A DNA stretch of 64,000 nt from B18-G4 sp003648575 (GCA_029942245.1 JAOZTN010000001.1:1-64000), one strand, 5' to 3'. Shown: positions 8,547 to 16,377, counted from the first letter of the stretch. Numbers and translations are program-made. The notes: a model not told the origin generated them from the sequence alone.

Positions 8547-9175
8547 TTGTTTTTGTAGCCTTTGTGTTTCTTTCCGTAATTATTGTCCCTAGGTTTTCCG
8601 GTATATTTCTTTTTCTTGTTCCTTGCCAGGATGACGCTGGTTTCGTTCAGCTTGAACTCTCCTTCTATCACGAGCTTGCCATCCGACAGCTGGTTAAAGT
8701 GCTTAAAGATAAGCTCATCATTTACTGAATCCCTGTTCCAGTTCAGGTATGATTTTTTCAGATGGTTGGCAATGGACTTCATGAAAGCTTCCTTTCCCGG
8801 ACCTTCTTCATATTCAATAGCCTTTTCGATAAGGGCCTCGATATTCTTTCCGTAAGGCTTGAACTTGATCTTGCCGTCGGAGTAAACTACAGCTTCGGGT
8901 TTGGCTGCAAGCACATCCCTGGGAGGTGCAGGATAGGGTCCGTCAACATCGAGTTGCCAATCGGAAATGATATGAAGGTGATCCCACAGCTTTTGTTTAT
9001 AATCGACAGTTTCCCTCAGTTTAGGGTGCATCTGTGCCATGATACTCACAATTACGTTTGCGACTTTCAATCGACGCTCCCTGTCTTCAATACTCATTGC
9101 ATAAAGAATCATCTTTTGCACGTTCCTGCCATATTCTGGCATCGCCAGTCGTTTTCGGGTGGAGTTATATTCCAT
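8543..9175 (-). CDS. DUF4290 family protein
   Basis: A 210-residue soluble protein with no signal peptide. The N-terminus EYNSTRKRLAMPEYGRNVQ and the segment DYKQKLWDHLHIISDWQLDVDGPYP match what I recall of DUF4290, a family largely confined to Bacteroidota and of unknown role. The C-terminal 30 residues are strongly basic (many Lys, Gly, Asn), as in nucleic-acid-associated proteins. The 4-bp overlap with murA suggests a shared transcript and perhaps a cell-wall or division link, but that is inference. Confidence 0.8.
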   Translation of the reverse strand: MEYNSTRKRLAMPEYGRNVQKMILYAMSIEDRERRLKVANVIVSIMAQMHPKLRETVDYKQKLWDHLHIISDWQLDVDGPYPAPPRDVLAAKPEAVVYSDGKIKFKPYGKNIEALIEKAIEYEEGPGKEAFMKSIANHLKKSYLNWNRDSVNDELIFKHFNQLSDGKLVIEGEFKLNETSVILARNKKKKYTGKPRDNNYGKKHKGYKNK

Positions 9176-9283
9176 TTGATGTAAAGATTTTTAAGAATTC
9201 TGTTCCTTTTATCAGATCTGTTTCGAAAGGAAAGTTGAAACGATAAAGAGGTGTTATATTTTGGTGTGTTTCAAATACAGCTG

Positions 9284-9291
9284 CAAAAATA
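9284..9291 (-). promoter_or_regulatory. Putative -7 element for the DUF4290-murA operon
   Basis: The minus strand reads TATTTTTG. The 19 bp that would separate it from a -33 box end exactly where heptad array C begins (9311), and no TTTG is present there. The predicted leader is about 100 nt. Confidence 0.35.
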
Positions 9292-9310
9292 CAACTTTAT
9301 TTTAATTATA

Positions 9311-9366
9311 GATTATGAATTATGGATTATGGGTGTGGGACGGGGGACGGGGGACGCGGTACGGGG
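9311..9366. repeat. Heptanucleotide tandem array C (8 units)
   Basis: Eight contiguous heptads: GATTATG, AATTATG, GATTATG, GGTGTGG, GACGGGG twice, GACGCGG, TACGGGG. The array switches from AT-rich to GC-rich units without losing the 7-bp phase. It lies between the helicase stop and the DUF4290 promoter region. Confidence 0.9.
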
Positions 9367-9386
9367 AACTATTTTAACCAATAATA

Positions 9387-11699
9387 TTATTTCGACAATG
9401 TTAATTTGGCAAACTTTAAGAGCAGTTGCTTCTGACCTACATTATTAAAGAGCACTGTGGCCTTTTTATTCCCGCCAAGGCCTTCTACCGCTATCACCTT
9501 TCCTTTTCCAAAACGCTGGTGTCTCACTTCCATACCCACCTGGAGGTTTTCCATGTCTTCGAGGCTCATGGCCGGCTGCTTATTCTCGAGATTACTGACC
9601 CTTTTCAGGCCTTTCTTCTGATAATTGGCAAAGCCGGGAGAGCTTATCTTGGATTTGGGCCTCGATCCTGCCTTTTCAAATGGGAATGTCGCCCTGGGCT
9701 GTGACACTACCTTCCTGGGATATTCGATGTATTTATCATCGATCTCTTCTACAAAACGGCTAACCTCACAGGGTGTCAGGTTGCCCCAGCGATAGCGCAT
9801 CTCGGCATAGCTGACGGTCACATGTTTCATGGCGCGGGTGAGAGCCACATAAAACAAACGACGCTCCTCTTCAAGGTCGGAACGATTATTCAGCGACATG
9901 ATAGACGGGAAAAGGTTTTCTTCCATCCCCACAACATAAACGAAAGGAAACTCAAGCCCTTTGGCGGCATGCACCGTCATCAGTGACACATGGTTGTTGT
10001 CATTTTTATCTTTTTCATCCGCATCGGTGAGCAAGGCGATATCCTGCATAAACTCATCCAGGGTATGGATGGGAGACACGATCTCTCCGTCCTCGTTGGC
10101 TTCTATCTTTTGTTCTGTAAAGTCCTTGATGGCATTCAGCAGCTCCTCGATATTTTCGTAGCGTGCCAGTCCTTCCGGGGTTTTATCTTCATACAGATCT
10201 CTGAGTATACCTGCCGAAGTTGCAATCTTCTTGGCAAGGTCGAAGGCATTTACAGTCTTCAGCTGTGCGCTGAAGCTTTTGATCATGGTTATGAAATTGT
10301 TCAGCTTGTTCATGGTGCCGGCATTCACCTGCAGACCACTGCCTGCTGTATTTTCGAGCACCTCCCACTGACTGACACCCAAGTGGTTGGCACACACCAC
10401 GATCTTCTCCATCGTAGTTTGTCCGATGCCCCTGGCCGGATAGTTGATGATGCGCTGCAGGGATTCTTCATCATTATTGTTGATCACCACCCTGAAATAG
10501 GCCAGCAGGTCTTTGATCTCTTTCCTTTTATAAAAAGAAAGGCCTCCGTAAATACGGTAAGGGATGTTCAACTTGCGGAGCGATTCCTCAAAAGACCTCG
10601 ACTGTGCATTGGTTCTGTACAGGATTGCAAAGTCGGAGTTGGGCAGCTGTCCGTTCATCTTTTCACGGAAGATCGCGTCGGCGACCATGATGCCTTCCTC
10701 TGTGTCTGAAGTAGCCCGGACCAGCGCCACCTGCTTGCCGTCATCATTATCGGTCCAGATGGTCTTCTTGATCTGGTCCTTATTGTTCTCTATCACGCTG
10801 TTGGCCGCATTTACAATATTCTTGGTAGAACGGTAGTTTTGCTCCAGCTTGAATACGGAGTGGTCGGGATAATCCTTTTTAAAATTCAGGATATTGCGAA
10901 TGTTCGCCCCGCGAAAAGCATAAATGCTCTGGGCATCGTCACCCACCACACAAAGGTTTTCATTATCTGCTGCCAGGCTTTTCACGATCATGTACTGAAC
11001 ATGGTTTGTATCCTGGTACTCATCCACAAGAATGTATTTAAACCTTTTCTGATACTTATAAAGCACATCCGCAAAGTCGCGTAGTAAAATATATGTATTA
11101 AAGAGCAGATCATCGAAGTCCATAGCATCCGCCTTCTTCAGCCTGTTGGCATAACGGGTATAGATCGCACTTGTTTGTGGCTTCCCGGCCATTGTATCGG
11201 CATTGGTAGCCTCGGCATTTTCGCTATAGGAACTGGGTGTGGTCAGGCTCGTTTTTGCGCTCGAGATGCGGTTCATAATATGATTGGGGTTGTAAACCTT
11301 AGGATCCAGTTTCATCTCCTTCACTATGTTCCTGATCAGTCGCTTGGAATCTTCCGTATCGTAGATCGAAAAGTTGGACGGAAAACCAAGCCGGTGTCCT
11401 TCCACACGGAGGATGCGTGCAAAGATAGAATGGAAGGTCCCCATCCACACATTGCGGGCATCGTCACTGCCCACCAGCTGCAGGATACGCTCCTTCATGT
11501 CACGGGCCGCCTTATTGGTAAAGGTCAGTGCCAGGACGTTAAAAGGGTCGACGCCGATATTTAGCAAATGTGCCAGTCGGTATGTCAATACGCGGGTCTT
11601 ACCCGATCCCGCCCCTGCGATCACCATCGAAGGCCCTTCGGTATGCTCCACAGCCTTTCGCTGTGCTTCGTTCAGTTCTTTAAAAATGTCTTTTTCCAT
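9387..11699 (-). CDS. pcrA: UvrD/PcrA-type superfamily 1A DNA helicase
   Basis: ATP-dependent 3'-5' DNA helicase used in repair and replication restart. From the ATG at 11699 the protein is 770 residues. It has motif I GAGSGKTRVLTYRL, motif Ia ALTFTNKAARDMKER, motif II VDEYQDTN, motif III GDDAQSIYAFRGA, motif IV EQNYRST, motif V TVHAAKGLEF and motif VI YVALTRAM. The last 45 residues (VGMEVRHQRFGKGKV) form the Tudor-like domain that binds RNA polymerase in PcrA/UvrD. An upstream ATG at 11762 would add 21 residues unlike the family and would place a promoter-like TACTTTTG (11724-11717) inside the gene, so I prefer 11699. Confidence 0.94.
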   Translation of the reverse strand: MEKDIFKELNEAQRKAVEHTEGPSMVIAGAGSGKTRVLTYRLAHLLNIGVDPFNVLALTFTNKAARDMKERILQLVGSDDARNVWMGTFHSIFARILRVEGHRLGFPSNFSIYDTEDSKRLIRNIVKEMKLDPKVYNPNHIMNRISSAKTSLTTPSSYSENAEATNADTMAGKPQTSAIYTRYANRLKKADAMDFDDLLFNTYILLRDFADVLYKYQKRFKYILVDEYQDTNHVQYMIVKSLAADNENLCVVGDDAQSIYAFRGANIRNILNFKKDYPDHSVFKLEQNYRSTKNIVNAANSVIENNKDQIKKTIWTDNDDGKQVALVRATSDTEEGIMVADAIFREKMNGQLPNSDFAILYRTNAQSRSFEESLRKLNIPYRIYGGLSFYKRKEIKDLLAYFRVVINNNDEESLQRIINYPARGIGQTTMEKIVVCANHLGVSQWEVLENTAGSGLQVNAGTMNKLNNFITMIKSFSAQLKTVNAFDLAKKIATSAGILRDLYEDKTPEGLARYENIEELLNAIKDFTEQKIEANEDGEIVSPIHTLDEFMQDIALLTDADEKDKNDNNHVSLMTVHAAKGLEFPFVYVVGMEENLFPSIMSLNNRSDLEEERRLFYVALTRAMKHVTVSYAEMRYRWGNLTPCEVSRFVEEIDDKYIEYPRKVVSQPRATFPFEKAGSRPKSKISSPGFANYQKKGLKRVSNLENKQPAMSLEDMENLQVGMEVRHQRFGKGKVIAVEGLGGNKKATVLFNNVGQKQLLLKFAKLTLSK

Positions 11700-11716
11700 G
11701 CTTTTATTAGTGGATA

Positions 11717-11724
11717 CAAAAGTA
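11717..11724 (-). promoter_or_regulatory. Putative -7 element of the helicase gene
   Basis: The minus strand reads TACTTTTG, matching TAnnTTTG, 17 bp before the chosen ATG at 11699. It helps decide between the two possible starts. No good -33 box was found. Confidence 0.45.
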
Positions 11725-11794
11725 GGGTTTTTGTGCCAACGAAGGCTGGTTAATTCAGGCATTTATTAACAACGCGGTGCGCGGGGATGGTTTT

Positions 11795-11891
11795 GAGTGT
11801 TGGGTGTTGAGTTATTTTCGACACCCGATATTCGGCACTCTGAACTCTGCACTCGGCACTCCCGCGACCCAATCCATAATCCATAATTATA
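11795..11891. repeat. Heptanucleotide array D, two arms in opposite sense
   Basis: GAGTGTT, GGGTGTT, GAGTTAT at 11795-11815 are followed from 11821 by ACACCCG, ATATTCG, GCACTCT, GAACTCT, GCACTCG, GCACTCC, CGCGACC. After one extra base come AATCCAT twice and AATTATA. The GAGTG arm and the CACTC arm are reverse complements in type, so the transcript could fold back. The array sits between two divergent genes and ends 15 bp before the -7 element at 11907. Confidence 0.85.
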
Positions 11892-11906
11892 TAAGCAATA
11901 TTTTAT

Positions 11907-11914
11907 TAACTTTG
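11907..11914 (+). promoter_or_regulatory. Putative -7 element for the T9SS cargo gene at 11938
   Basis: TAACTTTG matches TAnnTTTG and lies about 20 bp before the start codons. The expected -33 position falls within the last units of heptad array D and has no TTTG. Confidence 0.45.
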
Positions 11915-11937
11915 AGAGACTTATAAAAACCATGACC

Positions 11938-13041
11938 ATGAAAAAGCTCTTCTTTGTCCTGGCATTCCTGATATCACACAATATATTTTGCAACCCCACT
12001 GTACCGTTACCGGTTATCAGCGAGTTCTTCTACAATGAAGGGAACTGGCAGATCGAACTCTATTTTTCCTGGGAATGGCATGGCAAATATGGTATCCAGG
12101 GATTTGAGGATCTTCAATTGGTGTGCAATTCCGGAGAAGCGCTTTTTATTGATGGCTTAAAATTCCAGTGGGATTCGATCATAGTAATAGATCAGACTAT
12201 GCTTGCTTCTGCCTTTTTCATCAACCCTGATGAAGATAATATTAGTGTAAAATTTTCCGATGGTAGCGGAGGCTGGCATTGGATATGTGAAGGCATAGAA
12301 TATGGTCCTGAACCAAATCTTTACAACACAACAGGGCCTAAGCCAGAGCAATCGATTTGCATGCAATATTTTTATATCAACGGTTTTCCATACTCCTACA
12401 GGAAAATGAAGCAATCACCCCCGACAATTGGGAGTGATCCTTTTAATGTTAGTTCACGCACATCATTCAGCGGCTTTGTATTCGACCAGAATATGCAACC
12501 TGTGGAAGGGACTAAGTTTGTTTATTGTGAGGAGACGCTCTGTTATGGGAACACGGTCCCGGCCTATGCCTGCTTCGAAACAGATGCAAACGGGTATTTT
12601 GAAACCGATGGACTATTCAGCAACTGGCATTTTTTCGAATTAACTAAAGACGGATATGTTTTCATGGAAGACATTGTATTCATGGAGCCCGATTCGGTCT
12701 ATTACAAAGAATACTACCTGACAGGTGTGGGAGTTAAAACAGTAAATCTGATGAAGGATATTGAGGTGGTCACAGCCCCAAACCCATTCAGCCATAAAAC
12801 CACATTTCATATTTCAATACCGCAAGAGCTAGACTGGAATGAAGCCAGGATCACCATCTTCAATATGAAAGGTCAAGAGATAGATTTCATTCCAATCGTC
12901 GGCAATCCGTGGGCAGGAGGAAAGGTCATACTTGACTGGGTACCAGGCAATGCCAATAATATCGGGCCAGGATTGTATTTATATACGATGGAGCTTGATG
13001 GAAAACTCATTAAATCTGAAAAACTAATCATCAATGAATAA
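11938..13041 (+). CDS. Secreted protein with T9SS type A sorting domain
   Basis: The protein begins with a signal peptide (KKLFFVLAFLISHNIFC). The ATG two codons upstream (11932) is also possible. The N-terminal 130 residues are unassigned. A carboxypeptidase-regulatory-like fold follows (FSGFVFDQNMQPVEGT near 180, then TDANGYFETDGLF). The last 85 residues are a T9SS sorting domain: TAPNPFSHKTTFHI, ITIFNMKGQEI, GPGLYLYTMELDGKL. So it should cross the outer membrane through the type IX system and stay at the surface or be released. It overlaps the next gene by 8 bp. Its function is unknown. Confidence 0.8.
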   Translation: MKKLFFVLAFLISHNIFCNPTVPLPVISEFFYNEGNWQIELYFSWEWHGKYGIQGFEDLQLVCNSGEALFIDGLKFQWDSIIVIDQTMLASAFFINPDEDNISVKFSDGSGGWHWICEGIEYGPEPNLYNTTGPKPEQSICMQYFYINGFPYSYRKMKQSPPTIGSDPFNVSSRTSFSGFVFDQNMQPVEGTKFVYCEETLCYGNTVPAYACFETDANGYFETDGLFSNWHFFELTKDGYVFMEDIVFMEPDSVYYKEYYLTGVGVKTVNLMKDIEVVTAPNPFSHKTTFHISIPQELDWNEARITIFNMKGQEIDFIPIVGNPWAGGKVILDWVPGNANNIGPGLYLYTMELDGKLIKSEKLIINE

Positions 13042-13606
13042 ATATATTGTAGGCATACTATTTTGCATGTTCCTGTACCAGGTCATGCAGGCTCAGATCC
13101 CTGACTTTTACCGTGAGGACCTGACTTTTATTGTAGATGACAGCAGCTTCACCGTGACCGGTTATTATTATTTCATGAACAGCAGCGATGAAAACGAAAA
13201 GTTCGATATGCTGTACCCTTTTCCGAATCGAGATATTTATGGCAAAATAACCGATGTGTATGCATACATCTATGGCAATCCGCTAAAAAATGCGCTACTA
13301 TATTATAATAATAGCGCAGCCATGATCAACCTGGATGTGAAGGCCGAAACGGTGACAAAGATCAGGATAGGATATACCCAGGAATTGCTTGGTAGCAAGG
13401 CCGAATATATCCTCACCTCTACAAATTCGTGGGGACAATCCTTAAAAGAAGTGAACTACACCCTGATAGCACCGGAAAACCTGCAAATCGATTCCCTCTC
13501 CTACCCGCCCGATTTCAGCAATACCAAATCAGGCAAAATCATCTACTATTATCATAAGGAGAATTTCATGCCCGACAGGGAATTTGAAGTTCACTTCAGC
13601 AGATAA
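13034..13606 (+). CDS. Exported protein of unknown function
   Basis: A 190-residue protein with a signal peptide (NKYIVGILFCMFLYQVMQAQ) and no other membrane segment. The body is rich in beta-strand patterns and Tyr. It has a segment MLYPFPNRDIYGKITDVYAYI and later YTLIAPENLQIDSLSYPP, in the style of DUF4424-like exported beta proteins; I am not certain of the family. It starts inside the last codons of the upstream cargo gene, so the two are translationally coupled and may act together at the cell envelope. Confidence 0.65.
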   Translation: MNKYIVGILFCMFLYQVMQAQIPDFYREDLTFIVDDSSFTVTGYYYFMNSSDENEKFDMLYPFPNRDIYGKITDVYAYIYGNPLKNALLYYNNSAAMINLDVKAETVTKIRIGYTQELLGSKAEYILTSTNSWGQSLKEVNYTLIAPENLQIDSLSYPPDFSNTKSGKIIYYYHKENFMPDREFEVHFSR

Positions 13607-13628
13607 CTCTGAGGAAAATTCTAAGCTC

Positions 13629-14564
13629 CTACACGTCTTTCAACTTGTAAGAATAGGATCCTTCCGGCACATGGCATGACTCATCCAGTGCTTTGATGTA
13701 TTGACCGCAGTTGCTGCCGATCTTATTCTCCTCCCATTCACCGATGCTGAGGATCACTTCATAACCAACGGCTTTCAGGCCATCGACTACAGGGTATTCT
13801 TTCTCTCCCCGAACAATCAGGGAATCGATGTTGTTGAGACGTGCTTTGAAAGTTGGGTTTACGGGTGTGAGCTTGACCAGGAAGATGTCCGGATCAAAAT
13901 ATTGTTTTAAGGTATGCGGATCCAGGATATTGTCTTTGCCAAGAGCAAAGTTGAGTGTGATCTTTTTGCCACCCTCAGAATAAAAGCGCTCGCCATAAGC
14001 AGCCATCTTCCCAAAACTCCACTTGGTAACCGGCATAAGCATATTGCGCTGTTCCACATCAGTGCTATGCACCGAAAACTGCAGCTGGAAGGACTGATCA
14101 TAAAGACCTTTCTTGATCCTCAGCAATTCTTCGAAAAAGTTATCTGTACCATGTGGTGCTATGGATGAGAGGGAAGCAACGAAATTATCGATGGGATATT
14201 TGCCTGGGAACTGCTCCAGCACTTCCAATACAGCCGGATTGAAAGAGGGTTCGCCCATTCGGGCAAATTGCACCTTGAACTTGTCTGTTTCCGGCACCCC
14301 TGAAGGGAAACGGTGATTCACCAGGTAGTCGATCTGGAAGAAGATATCGGCAGCACTTAATTTCCCTTTGTAATCACCTCCTGCGTCACAAAACTTACAA
14401 TCTACCGGACAACCGAAGAGTGTGGATACGATAATCACCCACTTTTTACTGATGACCATAGGAGGTTGTGTGGATTCAACAAATTCTATGAGTTTGCCAT
14501 CTCCGTTCTCGGCTACAAATACCGAAGCGATCTCGTGTTCCTGTGTCTTGCTTATTACCCTCAT
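13629..14564 (-). CDS. RlmN/Cfr-like radical SAM enzyme lacking the N-terminal domain and resolving Cys
   Basis: The 311-residue protein has the radical SAM cluster motif CPVDCKFC (Cys52, 56, 59), the RMGEP motif at 102-106 (GMGEP in RlmN), SVHSTDVEQRNMLMPVTK near 164-181, and SNCGQ with Cys286. Together these match the RlmN/Cfr family, in which the last Cys carries the methyl group. E. coli RlmN has about 384 residues: the N-terminal RNA-contacting domain is almost absent here. The second catalytic Cys, seven residues before the cluster motif (Cys118 in RlmN), is Ile45. So it probably does a related but different reaction, or methylates another substrate. It is last in a three-gene operon and overlaps the flavoprotein gene by 4 bp. 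Confidence 0.82.
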   Translation of the reverse strand: MRVISKTQEHEIASVFVAENGDGKLIEFVESTQPPMVISKKWVIIVSTLFGCPVDCKFCDAGGDYKGKLSAADIFFQIDYLVNHRFPSGVPETDKFKVQFARMGEPSFNPAVLEVLEQFPGKYPIDNFVASLSSIAPHGTDNFFEELLRIKKGLYDQSFQLQFSVHSTDVEQRNMLMPVTKWSFGKMAAYGERFYSEGGKKITLNFALGKDNILDPHTLKQYFDPDIFLVKLTPVNPTFKARLNNIDSLIVRGEKEYPVVDGLKAVGYEVILSIGEWEENKIGSNCGQYIKALDESCHVPEGSYSYKLKDV

Positions 14565-15355
14565 TCTGCTTTTATCCTGTCCGTGATGGCCATGGCTGCC
14601 CGTAGCCCGTCGCCGGTAGCGACAGTTGTTTGCCTGAGCATTCCGTTCTTTACATCTCCTATAACATATAAAAGGCCGTCCTGTTTAAGCTGTTCCAGCT
14701 TATTTTTCAGTTCCTCTGAAAGACAATCCAGGTCTGCTTCCCGGCCGGTGGCAAAAATAGTATAATCGAATGAACCGACAGGCATAGAATTCTCGTGATA
14801 CGATATATTCTTCTGTTTTTCAGCAATTTTCAGCAGGGAAGGCACACATTTTATCCTATCACCGCGATTAAAAATATGTACCTCATTATGTTCACACAGG
14901 CTCATGGCATAATCGAAAGCAGCATCGCCTGCACCCACAATACTGATCTTTTTATTCTTTGCACCCAATAATGGAAATACCTCTGTAAATTCGTTGTCGC
15001 AAGTAGATTTTCGGGGTCTGGTACCACTTGCAATTACCAGGATATCACAACTGATCTTTTCGTCATTCGTTTCCAGAATAAATATCCCGTTAATAAACTT
15101 CGCATTTCGTATTTCGCTTTTCTGGTATCTGACTTCAAACCTCTCGAGATGCGCCTTCAGCTTCTCAGCAAAAACGCTCCCTGATATCCCTTCCGGATAG
15201 CCCGGATAATTATCCATCCGCCAGGCATTTTTTACCAGGCCTCCAATCGTTTCTTTTTCAATTAACAATGGATCGACCCCATACCTTTTTAGCTGTACGG
15301 CACAGGCCACCCCTGCGGGTCCTCCACCAATGATGATCACTTTTTTTTCAGGCAT
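14561..15355 (-). CDS. Short thioredoxin-reductase-like FAD/NAD(P) oxidoreductase without CxxC
   Basis: The 264-residue flavoprotein has an FAD Rossmann motif IIIGGGPAGVACAVQL (residues 7-22), a second dinucleotide motif ISIVGAGDAAFDYAM and a terminal GDVKNGMLRQTTVATGDGLRAA that closes the FAD site. Thioredoxin reductases have about 310-320 residues and a CxxC between the two domains. Here the CxxC is absent and part of the NAD(P) domain is missing. The HRRxxxR motif for NADPH is changed to NRGDRIK. It is therefore unlikely to reduce thioredoxin. It resembles flavin-dependent reductases of small electron carriers. Its overlaps with both neighbours suggest that it feeds electrons to the radical SAM enzyme; this is inference. 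Confidence 0.8.
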   Translation of the reverse strand: MPEKKVIIIGGGPAGVACAVQLKRYGVDPLLIEKETIGGLVKNAWRMDNYPGYPEGISGSVFAEKLKAHLERFEVRYQKSEIRNAKFINGIFILETNDEKISCDILVIASGTRPRKSTCDNEFTEVFPLLGAKNKKISIVGAGDAAFDYAMSLCEHNEVHIFNRGDRIKCVPSLLKIAEKQKNISYHENSMPVGSFDYTIFATGREADLDCLSEELKNKLEQLKQDGLLYVIGDVKNGMLRQTTVATGDGLRAAMAITDRIKAE

Positions 15356-16004
15356 TTTTCAGCAGATCAATAAGCGCCTGTGATTTCATGGGGCGGGTAA
15401 ACATATAAGCAATGTTGAGGAAAGTGGCCAGATGGAATTCATAATTGTATGCGGCCGTGGCATCGACAGGTATCACCACTTCAAATCCTTTGATAAAGGC
15501 CGATCGGGCAGTGCTCTCTACGCAGAGGTTGGTCATTACGCCTGTAATGATCAGCTGACGGATACCGGCATCCTTTAGCTTTTGTTCCAGATCAGTCTCA
15601 TAAAAGCAGTCGAACTGGCTCTTTTTCAAGAGCTCACCGCCCATGGAAGCGATCTTTTCAATTATCTCGCTTCTCGGATCATTTTCTTTGATGAGTTCAT
15701 GCCATCGAACACCCATCATCCCTGCATCCTCTTTCGTGTTCACGTGACGGGATAAAATGACAGGGATCTCTTTTCCCAGGCAGGATTTCATGATCTTTAA
15801 AATGTTGGGGACTACTTCCGGACCGGAGGGTACAAAGGCATGTTCGTCGGGATGCAGAAAATATTTTTGCATGTCGACCACCAGCAGGGCTATATGCCCA
15901 TGGTCGGGTTTAAACATTCTCATCCCTGAATAATACTTTACCTCCTCAATCATCTCATTGGATTCCTGTTCGATGTTTTCAGCCGTAAAGTACTTTTCTT
16001 TCAT
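15348..16004 (-). CDS. Isochorismatase-family cysteine hydrolase
   Basis: From the ATG at 16004 the protein has 218 residues. The catalytic triad of the isochorismatase/nicotinamidase fold is visible: Asp44 in LLVVDMQ, Lys128 in LLKKSQFDCF, and Cys161 in GVMTNLCVEST with the usual cis-peptide before it. Substrates in this fold include isochorismate, nicotinamide, carbamoylated amines and ureides; the actual one cannot be told. An ATG at 16130 would add 42 residues unlike the family. The promoter-like TACATTTG at 16037-16030 lies just before 16004, which supports the shorter form. It heads the operon with the flavoprotein and the radical SAM gene, overlapping the former by 8 bp. Confidence 0.88.
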   Translation of the reverse strand: MKEKYFTAENIEQESNEMIEEVKYYSGMRMFKPDHGHIALLVVDMQKYFLHPDEHAFVPSGPEVVPNILKIMKSCLGKEIPVILSRHVNTKEDAGMMGVRWHELIKENDPRSEIIEKIASMGGELLKKSQFDCFYETDLEQKLKDAGIRQLIITGVMTNLCVESTARSAFIKGFEVVIPVDATAAYNYEFHLATFLNIAYMFTRPMKSQALIDLLKNA

Positions 16005-16029
16005 CGTATTAGCCTCTCTTGCGTAGATA

Positions 16030-16037
16030 CAAATGTA
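16030..16037 (-). promoter_or_regulatory. Putative -7 element of the hydrolase-flavoprotein-radical SAM operon
   Basis: The minus strand reads TACATTTG (TAnnTTTG), 25 bp before the start at 16004. No clear -33 TTG was found 19-21 bp upstream. Confidence 0.45.
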
Positions 16038-16159
16038 AGGTAAAAAAATCTTAATAGTTAAGAATCTCAAATATTGAATTATTGATGTCCGGGAAAAGTT
16101 CTTGTGATTTTCTGATATTCTTGTAGACACTCACTGCAGAAACAATTAAATTATCCCTC

Positions 16160-16235
16160 GTGGCTTCCGCGAGCGCCATAGCTACTCAGCGGAGGCGCGG
16201 CGCTCAATAATTTGATTTCAGTGATGCGCCGCGCC
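16160..16235. repeat. GC-rich nested inverted repeats
   Basis: GAGCGCC at 16171-16177 pairs with GGCGCTC at 16198-16204. GGCGCGGCGC at 16194-16203 pairs perfectly with GCGCCGCGCC at 16226-16235 across 22 nt. The two hairpins share bases and are mutually exclusive. No T-tract follows, so this is not a standard terminator. The minus strand of 16178-16196 (CTCCGCTGAGTAGCTATGG) resembles the core of the palindrome at 49847-49869, so it may be a decayed dispersed element. The rest of 16038-16377 shows no gene; a forward ORF at 16212-16460 runs across the rpsL promoter and is rejected. Confidence 0.6.
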
Positions 16236-16377
16236 CTTCTTATGTTAAAAAGCAAACATTGTCTTCTCGAAGGAGCTATGCGACTGAGAGATCTCCTTAG
16301 TTTGTTTAGCTACGATAGATTATATCGAACACTTGTGATATTGAATATCGTATATCAGATTTTTTTTGATAAATGTC

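Noticed and set aside
11700..11762. Upstream ATG of the helicase gene at 11762
   Set aside because: The extra residues do not fit the family start and a -7 element lies inside them.
11766..11999. 77-codon reverse ORF with RECRVQSSECR-like peptide
   Set aside because: It is translated from heptad array D; such peptides are a known artefact of 7-bp repeats.
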